A stretch of 13,219 nucleotides of DNA from Cytophagales bacterium (GTDB lineage Bacteria > Bacteroidota > Bacteroidia > Cytophagales > Cyclobacteriaceae): NCBI GenBank assembly GCA_029262955.1, contig JAJCYL010000577.1, positions 1-13,219 of the forward strand, written 5' to 3'. This document shows positions 8,240-13,219 of this stretch, piece after piece. A program made the position numbers and the translations under genes. The notes beneath the pieces were generated by a model. It made no database searches and was not told the DNA's origin. It saw only the letters and a program-made list of their open reading frames with translations. Every line of letters starts with the position of its first letter. Positions within the stretch are counted from its first letter, which is position 1.

Positions 8240-8288
8240 TGAGCTTAGGTATGGTGAAGAACTTCCAGCCAAGCTCATCACCAACCTA
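8240..8288. other. Strong 11-bp stem with a competing overlapping 7-bp stem
   Basis: Bases 8246-8257 pair with 8278-8288 to make 11 base pairs with one bulged A (8251) and a 20-nt loop. A second pairing, TGAGCTT (8240-8246) with AAGCTCA (8271-8277), uses loop bases and abuts the first stem. With no linker bases between the strands a true pseudoknot seems sterically unlikely, so the two stems look mutually exclusive. The structure lies 10 nt past the stop of the PAS-LuxR gene on the minus strand and may protect or end that transcript, though no U-run follows. Confidence 0.4.
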
Positions 8289-8298
8289 ACTCGGATTT

Positions 8299-9054
8299 TC
8301 ATTCCCATTCGTTTTGAACCACCATTCGAACAAGTTCATTGGTACGCTTCACCTTTAATTTTCGAAGCAGATTTCTTCTATGATTGTCTACCGTGTTTTT
8401 ACTAATATGAAGTTGTTCGCCGATTTCCTTACTTGTCATTCCATCAACTAAAAGTTTGATTACTTCTCTCTCCCGAGAAGTTAAATTGTTTTCATGGATA
8501 TTAATACCGGGCCTATAGATTCTTTGGAAAACTATTTGAGATGTTTTCTCAGATAAAAAATATACTGATAATCCACAATAGTAAGGGCCATCATTAAATG
8601 GTATCTGAGAACAACTACCGAAACTTAATTGAGCGTTACCGTTTATATCGATTTCAACAAAATTGTCCTGTTCCAGGATGTTAATTACACTCTTGTCTTT
8701 TCTAAGAATCCGGTAGTTAAACTGAAATTTTAATCTCGACCTGTCTTCTATGGAATATTTGCTAAATACTTCCTTAAAATCACGAAATAATGCGCTCTCA
8801 AGGATGGCAACGTCGTCTGGATGGCCTATCTCAAGAAGGGGAAAATTACCCATAGAAATATATTCATCCTTTGTATATCCTGTTATTGCGAGAAGCCCCC
8901 GACTCAAGAATTCAAATTTTGAGGTATAGTGATTAAAAGTGTGATAAAAACAATGGGTATGTGTAATTAACTGGTCTAAACATCTACTCTTTTCAAGATG
9001 TTTCGCAATCAATTGGCCATCAATAGGATTCGGACTTAGAAGAACTTTGTGCAT
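8299..9054 (-). CDS. PAS-LuxR family transcriptional regulator
   Basis: 251 residues. Residues about 35-145 look like a PAS fold (FEFLSRGLLAITGYTKDEY, then GHPDD near 77-81 and the RKDKSVINILEQD strand), a likely sensor of a small ligand or redox cue. Residues about 188-247 are a clear LuxR/GerE helix-turn-helix: LTSREREVIKLLVDGMTSKEI, then HISKNTVDNHRRNLLRKL as recognition helix. There is no phosphoacceptor receiver domain, so it is not a classical response regulator; the PAS part presumably controls DNA binding. It is transcribed convergently to the porin operon. The CGTAGG/CCTACG dyad about 265 nt past its stop and the TCGATA/TATCGA repeat before its start are possible binding sites, the latter for autoregulation. 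Signal and targets are unknown. Confidence 0.88.
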   Translation of the reverse strand: MHKVLLSPNPIDGQLIAKHLEKSRCLDQLITHTHCFYHTFNHYTSKFEFLSRGLLAITGYTKDEYISMGNFPLLEIGHPDDVAILESALFRDFKEVFSKYSIEDRSRLKFQFNYRILRKDKSVINILEQDNFVEIDINGNAQLSFGSCSQIPFNDGPYYCGLSVYFLSEKTSQIVFQRIYRPGINIHENNLTSREREVIKLLVDGMTSKEIGEQLHISKNTVDNHRRNLLRKLKVKRTNELVRMVVQNEWE

Positions 9055-9070
9055 TATTTTGGGTTACTTT

Positions 9071-9090
9071 TCGATAAACGATAATATCGA
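9071..9090. promoter_or_regulatory. Inverted repeat upstream of the PAS-LuxR gene
   Basis: TCGATA at 9071-9076 and TATCGA at 9085-9090 form 6-bp arms around 8 nt; nested within is CGATA-A-TATCG at 9079-9089. It lies 16 nt upstream of the regulator's start codon, where an operator or a leader hairpin could act. No good TTTG / TAnnTTTG promoter was found around it. Autoregulation is a guess from position. Confidence 0.35.
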
Positions 9091-9146
9091 CTTATCCGGC
9101 TCTTGTTTTGCGAATTATTGACCTCAAATGTCAGGAGGATTTCAGT

Positions 9147-9350
9147 TCACCACAGCGGGTGTATATGAAATACCTTGTTCATGAACTTCCATTGACCATC
9201 CACCTTAAGTGCGGTAAATATATCCGTGAAATAGAAACCTGTCCAATTGTTGAGTTTCAACTTAACCATAGCAACAGTATCTATGACCTCAATACTTGAG
9301 ATCTCTACCTCAAGTTCAGTGGCCGGACCCGTTTTGATCCTTCCTTCCAA
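9147..9350 (-). pseudogene. Truncated NTF2-like / lumazine-binding-like protein, C-terminal remnant
   Basis: The 67-codon frame has no ATG start; it opens with a TTG directly after an in-frame TGA. The sequence matches the C-terminal half of small NTF2-fold proteins of the putative lumazine-binding / DUF4440 type: a strand pair ISSIEVIDTVAMVKLKL, then FTDIFTALKVDGQWKFMNKVFH, the usual end of this fold. Family members are usually about 130-150 residues, so the N-terminal half, with the cone-shaped cavity helices, is missing. Only about 70 nt separate it from the flavoprotein stop, too little for the lost part. It is probably a dead remnant of a last gene of this operon. A small expressed fragment cannot be excluded. 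Confidence 0.6.
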
Positions 9351-9422
9351 TCAAAGAGTACTGGAGGGGACCTGCAAAAAGATCTGCTCTCAGCTAACCA
9401 AAGACGGGTAAACCGCTATTTA

Positions 9423-10793
9423 TCAGATCAATGGCTTAAGATCTGCCAATGTCGTTGGTATTAGCTCGGACACTGTTGGATGAATATGTACTGCTCTTTG
9501 AATTACGGTATAAGGAGCATCCGCATACATAATGTCTAGTAGTGAATGAACGATTTCATCTCCCTCAATTCCTAATATTGCCGCTCCAAGTATCTTTTTG
9601 GTATCTGCGTCAATTAAGATCTTCATGAAACCATAGATTTCACCCTTTTCTTTGGCCCGGGAGATGCGTCTCATTTCTCGCTTTCCAACCAAAACATTCT
9701 TACCGGATTTCCTCGCTTGTTCCTCGGTCATGCCAATTCTTCCCAAAGCCGGATCAATGAATAGGCCGTAACAGCTTATCCGATCGCTAACCTTCCTTGG
9801 GTCGTTATCAAAAATATTGGCAGCAGCAATTTCAAAATCATTGTAGGAAGTATGGGTAAAGGCGCCTTTTCCATTGCAATCACCAAGTGCCCATACGCCG
9901 GGAACATTTGTTCGAAGTTGATCATCTACCTCTATAAATCCTCGATCGTTGGTTTTTATGCCTGCCTGCTCCAGTCCCAGGTCATGGGTATTGGGCTTTC
10001 TACCAACCGCAAGTAATACATGGGAGCCACGCACGTCTGTATCGCCCTTTTCACAATCGACATTTACAATCACTTCATCACCGTCCATTTTTGCGCCTAT
10101 ACATGATGCCTCAAATCGAATGTTAATACCTTCGTCTGTAAGGATCTTTTTGACCTCCTCCGATACATCGTCATCTTCACGTCCGATTAGTTTGGTACTT
10201 CTTTCTATGATGGTGACCTCACTGCCAAATCGCCTATACATCTGGCCAAACTCCAACCCTATATAACTGCCACCAACAACGATTAAATGCCTGGGCACAA
10301 AATCAACGTCCATAATGGTGGAATTGGTCAGGTAATTAACTCCTTCAAAACCATCAGGAACGAAGGCTCTCCCTCCTACATTGATAAAGATATTTTCCGC
10401 TTCTAACAATTCGTCCCCTACTCTAACAATATTGGGGCCTTCGAATCTTGCATGTCCTTCATAAGTAGTGAGGTTTTTGGTATTCTTCATCCAATTTTCT
10501 ACTCCGGTATTGGATTGGGCTACTATTTTGTCCTTTCTGGCCTTTACCACTTTCATGTCAACCGATATATCACCGGTGATGTTGACACCAAAATCTGCAC
10601 TACGGCGAGCCATGAAGGCATTCCTGGCACTGGCCACCAAAGCTTTGGTTGGGGTACAACCATTGTTTACACAAGTACCACCAAAGAGCTTTCGTTCTAT
10701 TACAGCTGTCTTTTTCCCTTCTGCAGCAAATCTTGCGGCTATGGAAGGTCCCGCTTGACCGGTACCGATAATTATTGCATCGTAGGTAGTCAT
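9423..10793 (-). CDS. Class I flavoprotein disulfide reductase, mercuric reductase / dihydrolipoamide dehydrogenase-like
   Basis: 456 residues. The N-terminal FAD site is GTGQAG at 10-15; the redox-active pair is Cys41 and Cys46 in GGTCVNNGCTPTK; a second nucleotide-binding fold begins at VVGGSYIGLEFG (172-183) with Glu197 at the end of the next strand, which favours NADH over NADPH. The FAD-contacting ALGDCNG motif and the C-terminal HPTVSE (His438, Glu443) active-site dyad are present. It lacks the N-terminal metal-binding domain and the C-terminal Cys pair needed by true mercuric reductases, and no mer or 2-oxoacid dehydrogenase genes are nearby, so neither specific name is justified. It should be a cytoplasmic NAD(P)H-dependent oxidoreductase. 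It lies 120 nt downstream of the PPOX gene on the same strand and is probably part of the TetR-linked set. Confidence 0.88.
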   Translation of the reverse strand: MTTYDAIIIGTGQAGPSIAARFAAEGKKTAVIERKLFGGTCVNNGCTPTKALVASARNAFMARRSADFGVNITGDISVDMKVVKARKDKIVAQSNTGVENWMKNTKNLTTYEGHARFEGPNIVRVGDELLEAENIFINVGGRAFVPDGFEGVNYLTNSTIMDVDFVPRHLIVVGGSYIGLEFGQMYRRFGSEVTIIERSTKLIGREDDDVSEEVKKILTDEGINIRFEASCIGAKMDGDEVIVNVDCEKGDTDVRGSHVLLAVGRKPNTHDLGLEQAGIKTNDRGFIEVDDQLRTNVPGVWALGDCNGKGAFTHTSYNDFEIAAANIFDNDPRKVSDRISCYGLFIDPALGRIGMTEEQARKSGKNVLVGKREMRRISRAKEKGEIYGFMKILIDADTKKILGAAILGIEGDEIVHSLLDIMYADAPYTVIQRAVHIHPTVSELIPTTLADLKPLI

Positions 10794-10913
10794 TTTGGTA
10801 TTATTAAAGTGAAATCGATTGAGGATTCAGTTAATTCTGTTCGTAATTTATAGAATTGATGGGAACCCACAAGTCATGCATATTGCAGCTTCAGGTAAAA
10901 ACGACACCAGCCT

Positions 10914-11507
10914 TCATTTTGAAGAACAAAATTCTTCTACAATTCCTGGATTGTGAATAGCCAAATCTTTGAATTCTTCTACGGTGTATCGTTTCGGAAT
11001 ATGCTGTGGACAATTCCAGTCATAGGCCTTGATTCGAAATATCACCAAGCGCTCGACATGAGCTTTGTATTCCTGATCTACCAATTTGTCTCTTAACTCT
11101 GGATTGTCATCTGGGTTCAATATCTCAGTTTCAGCCCAAATTTTCAATCGGGTTTTAGTTGGGTAGTGCATTAAAATCAAGGATGTCTTCCTGGTGGCAT
11201 TGATGTTGCCGGTGCTGATATATTGCATATTGCCTTTGAAATCAGCATAGCCAAGTGTCCCCTGGTCAATCACTTTTAAGAACCCCTTTGGTCCACCACG
11301 AAATTGTACATACGGCCAACCATCTTCATTAACAGTGGCCATGTAGAAACCATCTAACCTTTCGATATGAGCCATTTCACGCTGGAACAGGAGACTTTGT
11401 TCAGGTAATTTGCTTTCTACCCTTTCATATATTTCTCTTGAACCATACTGCTCCTGAGCTTTCTTTACTGAATCGGTGAAAGTGATCTGGGCGAAATTCT
11501 TTTCCAT
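10914..11507 (-). CDS. Pyridoxamine 5'-phosphate oxidase (PPOX) family flavin protein
   Basis: 197 residues. The core is a PPOX-type split barrel: FYMATVNEDGWPYVQFRGG near residues 55-75, then LGYADFKGNMQYISTGNI and SLILMHYPTKTRLKIWAETEIL. These are the strands and the conserved aromatic/Gly turns of the FMN-binding fold. The C-terminal DWNCPQHIPKRY is typical of a subgroup of predicted FMN-binding reductases, not of true PdxH, which is involved in vitamin B6 synthesis. Activity is probably FMN- or F420-like reduction or oxidation of a small molecule, but the substrate is unknown. It lies between the exported hydrolase and the flavoprotein reductase on the same strand. No Shine-Dalgarno sequence is seen upstream. 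Confidence 0.85.
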   Translation of the reverse strand: MEKNFAQITFTDSVKKAQEQYGSREIYERVESKLPEQSLLFQREMAHIERLDGFYMATVNEDGWPYVQFRGGPKGFLKVIDQGTLGYADFKGNMQYISTGNINATRKTSLILMHYPTKTRLKIWAETEILNPDDNPELRDKLVDQEYKAHVERLVIFRIKAYDWNCPQHIPKRYTVEEFKDLAIHNPGIVEEFCSSK

Positions 11508-11542
11508 GATTATAATGTTTTGATTCTATGAGAGTGCGACAC

Positions 11543-11671
11543 TCCGAACAATTAAGTTGTCAGGTTGAGCCTGTCGAATAAGTTGTCAGGTTGAGCCTGT
11601 CGAAACCTCGTTACTGTTCCGAACATTTCGACAAGCCCGCCTTGCGAGGCGAGGCAGGCTCAATGTGACAA
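11543..11671. repeat. REP-like intergenic repeat: 26-bp tandem pair plus inverted copy
   Basis: TAAGTTGTCAGGTTGAGCCT... (26 bp) occurs twice, exactly and head to tail, at 11553-11578 and 11579-11604. Each copy contains CAGG-TTGAG-CCTG. An inverted, interrupted copy follows at 11627-11671: TTCGACA, a GC-rich insert (CCGCCTTGCGAGGCGAGG, itself an inverted repeat), then CAGGCTCAATGTGACAA. TCCGAACA also recurs at 11543 and 11618. I recall very similar motifs as common intergenic repeats in Bacteroidota genomes. It fills most of the 194-nt gap between the hydrolase and PPOX genes and could fold into a long hairpin that separates or trims the transcript. Confidence 0.8.
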
Positions 11672-11701
11672 GTAAATTTGATTGTGAGGATTGTTGGAAA
11701 A

Positions 11702-12664
11702 TTATTTAATACTATTCCTCGCCAAGAATTTATCTATATAGTTAGCAATGGCTTCTCCTTCTTCTTCCAGAGCAAAATGCCCCGTATTCAGCAAGTGGAA
11801 TTCAACATTCTTTAGATCCCTTTTATAAGGGTGTGCTCCTTCTGCAGGAAAGATGTAATCATTTTTTCCCCAGACAATCAATGTAGGTGGTTGATATTTA
11901 CGGAAATAGGCCTGCCATTCCGGATAAAGTGGAACATTGGTCCTGTAGCTGTAGAACATAGCCAGTTGGATCTTGTCATTCTCAGGTCTTGTCAAATGCT
12001 GTAAATCAATTTGCCAATTGTCAGGACTTATTTTCAATGTATCCTGCACGCCATGTGTGTATTGCCATTTAAGTCCGGCGAGCGCATGAAATCCCTCCAA
12101 TGGCTTTCCATTTTCTACAGTATACTCGTTCCAGTACTTTTTAAGAGGTATCCAAAAATCTCTCAACCCTTCATCATAAGCGTTACCGTTCTGGACAATG
12201 AGCGACTGCACTCGTTCTGGGTATTTAGCAGCAATACGGTAACCGATAGGCGCCCCGTAATCCATCAGGTAAATGCTGAATTTTTCAACCCTTAATTCAT
12301 CAAGGAAACCCTCGACAATGTTGGCCATATTGTCAAAACTGTAGTCAAATTCAGACATCGGCGGTTGTTCACTTCGTCCGTAGCCCGGATAATCAGGTGC
12401 CAATAAATGGTAGCTTCCCGAGAGATCTCTTATGAGGTTCCGAAACATGTGCGATGAAGTCGGATAGCCGTGAAGCAGTAAAATCGTAGGTGCATCTTTT
12501 GGACCGGCTTCACGGTAAAAAATATCTACTCCGTTTACTTCAACTGTTTTGTGAAGTGTTGCATTTTGAGCATTCACGTCGCTGCTCGCAAAGGATAACA
12601 TGGCCAACAAACCTAGTGTCAGCATGTGCATGGTTGTAATTGTTTTATTAAGCGTTTTCATCAT
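11702..12664 (-). CDS. Exported alpha/beta hydrolase, epoxide hydrolase-like
   Basis: 320 residues starting with two Met codons. A signal peptide covers about residues 1-32 (hydrophobic core LTLGLLAMLSF, likely cleavage after NA|Q), so it acts in the periplasm or outside. The fold is complete: oxyanion-hole HGYP at 65-68, nucleophile elbow LMDYGAP with Asp135, acid Asp269 in WGKNDYIF and His296 in NTGHFALEE. An Asp nucleophile is shared with epoxide hydrolases and haloalkane dehalogenases. The residue after it is Tyr, not the Trp that binds halide in dehalogenases, so a dehalogenase is less likely. The actual substrate is unknown. It lies 54 nt downstream of the TetR gene, with an operator-like palindrome in between, and is the best candidate for TetR control. 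Confidence 0.86.
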   Translation of the reverse strand: MMKTLNKTITTMHMLTLGLLAMLSFASSDVNAQNATLHKTVEVNGVDIFYREAGPKDAPTILLLHGYPTSSHMFRNLIRDLSGSYHLLAPDYPGYGRSEQPPMSEFDYSFDNMANIVEGFLDELRVEKFSIYLMDYGAPIGYRIAAKYPERVQSLIVQNGNAYDEGLRDFWIPLKKYWNEYTVENGKPLEGFHALAGLKWQYTHGVQDTLKISPDNWQIDLQHLTRPENDKIQLAMFYSYRTNVPLYPEWQAYFRKYQPPTLIVWGKNDYIFPAEGAHPYKRDLKNVEFHLLNTGHFALEEEGEAIANYIDKFLARNSIK

Positions 12665-12680
12665 TTTATTTGTTTAGTAA

Positions 12681-12700
12681 TATACCGAACGTTCGTTTTA
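12681..12700. promoter_or_regulatory. Near-palindromic operator between TetR and hydrolase genes
   Basis: The core CGAACGTTCG (12686-12695) is a perfect 10-bp palindrome. Extension to 20 bp keeps symmetry in all but two positions per arm (TATA...TATA ends). Size and symmetry suit a TetR-family dimer. It lies 16 nt before the hydrolase start and just after the TetR gene, so binding would overlap the transcription start of the hydrolase. No experimental site is known to me with this exact sequence. Confidence 0.65.
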
Positions 12701-12718
12701 TAAATTGGTAAAATTTTT

Positions 12719-13219
12719 TTACTTCCTTAATATTGACTTTTTAATCTCCTTTAATGCCCTGGGAAAAATAAGAGCATTACCAGTTCCTCTTCCGACTATC
12801 AATGCCCCCTGAATTTTTATAATCGCGTTTTCCGCTTTTCTCCTGGCGGTAGATTTTGAATACCCAAGATCTTCCGCAACTTTTGAGAATCCATCTACCA
12901 GTTCATCAAAGGCACCGGTTATAAGTGTGGAAAACAGATCTAAACCCGTATCCATAGACAATGCTCTTAGAATACATGCACTTTGTCCACCGGCATACAG
13001 TTCATCAACGGCCTTTAAGGCAACTTTCAACCTTTTCTCTGGATTGGTATCTCTTTTGAGTACACCTGTGATATTCTTCTTGACCCACTCAAAAGCAAAT
13101 TTCAATACCTCTTCAGCCATCTGTTTCTTTCCCCCTGGAAAGCGATGATAAAGGCTGGATTTTCTCAGCCCTGTGGCTTTTGCCAATTCTTCTAAACTTG
13201 CTCCTTCGTACCCTACCTG
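12719..13219 (-). CDS. TetR/AcrR-family transcriptional repressor (5' end outside window)
   Basis: The frame is open through the window edge; the apparent start at 13186 is a TTG codon inside the helix-turn-helix. The 166 visible codons begin in the HTH: YEGASLEELAKATGLRK, then SSLYHRFPGGKKQMAEEVL, the typical recognition helix and turn. The C-terminal part (about 120 residues, all helical, with GGQSACILRALSMDTG near the middle) looks like the ligand-binding domain of the LmrA/YxaF-like group. It should repress its own region and release DNA on binding a small molecule. It lies 54 nt upstream of the exported hydrolase, with the CGAACGTTCG palindrome between, so it probably controls that gene and perhaps the PPOX and flavoprotein genes. 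The inducer is unknown. Confidence 0.88.
   Translation of the reverse strand, partial: QVGYEGASLEELAKATGLRKSSLYHRFPGGKKQMAEEVLKFAFEWVKKNITGVLKRDTNPEKRLKVALKAVDELYAGGQSACILRALSMDTGLDLFSTLITGAFDELVDGFSKVAEDLGYSKSTARRKAENAIIKIQGALIVGRGTGNALIFPRALKEIKKSILRK

Larger units (their letters stand above)
7804..8298 (+). other. Structured 495-nt intergenic region between convergent genes
   Basis: No long gene is present on either strand. A -7 type box TAACTTTG lies at 7851-7858, but no good TTTG is seen about 20 nt upstream. A short ORF (7901-8044) is described separately. Inverted repeats are frequent: TTGGTT-C-AACCAA at 7877-7889, CGTAGG-T-CCTACG at 8021-8033, CCTC-GAT-GAGG at 8129-8139, TGTGAG/CTCACA at 8154-8174, TTGAG-ATGG-CTCAA at 8211-8224, and a strong stem at 8246-8288. 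No T-run follows any of them, so no classical intrinsic terminator can be named. The stretch could hold a non-coding RNA, regulator sites or decayed sequence; the sequence alone does not decide. Confidence 0.5.

Noticed and set aside
8240..8288. H-type pseudoknot
   Set aside because: The strands abut with no linker bases to cross the grooves, so alternative hairpins are more plausible.
9108..9299. Plus-strand ORF of 63 codons
   Set aside because: It lies antisense to the NTF2-like remnant, which has recognisable family sequence; no motif in the plus frame.
9423..10793. Naming the flavoprotein mercuric reductase
   Set aside because: The N-terminal heavy-metal domain and the C-terminal Cys pair are absent, and no other mer genes are present.
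10452..10853. Plus-strand ORFs antisense to the flavoprotein
   Set aside because: They mirror a well-conserved gene on the other strand and show no recognisable domain.
11553..11604. CRISPR-like array
   Set aside because: The two 26-bp copies are directly adjacent with no spacer, and an inverted copy follows; this fits a REP-type repeat.
11702..12664. Naming the hydrolase a haloalkane dehalogenase
   Set aside because: Tyr follows the nucleophile Asp135 where dehalogenases have a halide-binding Trp.

Overview
The window looks like chromosomal DNA of a member of the Bacteroidota, probably a marine Cytophagales-like bacterium. The reasons are an AT-rich base composition, genes with little or no Shine-Dalgarno sequence, a promoter close to the TTTG / TAnnTTTG pattern of this phylum, many exported beta-barrels ending in Phe, an exported TPR-CHAT protein, and an intergenic repeat of the GTCAGGTTGAGCCTGTCGAA type. 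The phylum is a fairly safe inference; genus and species cannot be read from the sequence. No rRNA, tRNA, CRISPR array or transposase gene was seen.

Left region (1-4751, plus strand): a tight operon of two outer-membrane beta-barrels of the MetA-like 'transporter' type (the first cut by the window edge) and a 968-residue exported TPR protein ending in a CHAT (caspase-like) peptidase domain with an apparent His/Cys dyad. Gaps are only 2 and 9 nt.

Middle-left region (4770-7803, plus strand): a separate operon behind a good Bacteroidota-type promoter. It encodes a di-heme c-type cytochrome lipoprotein (DHOR family), a Tat-exported Rieske 2Fe-2S protein that is probably also a lipoprotein, and an outer-membrane porin-like barrel. 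Together they look like an envelope electron-transfer module whose substrate is unknown.

Middle region (7804-8298): a 495-nt intergenic stretch between convergent genes. It holds a possible 47-residue basic/hydrophobic peptide ORF, a CGTAGG-T-CCTACG inverted repeat, several short hairpins and a strong 11-bp stem overlapped by a competing 7-bp stem. It is the least explained part of the window. Next to it on the minus strand is a PAS-LuxR transcription factor (8299-9054).

Right region (9147-13219, minus strand): a TetR-family regulator (cut by the window edge), a near-palindromic operator, an exported alpha/beta hydrolase of epoxide-hydrolase type, a REP-like intergenic repeat, a PPOX-type flavin protein, a class I flavoprotein disulfide reductase related to mercuric reductase and dihydrolipoamide dehydrogenase, and a truncated NTF2/lumazine-binding-like remnant. 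The gene set suggests an inducible response to reactive or xenobiotic small molecules controlled by the TetR protein; that role is inferred from context.
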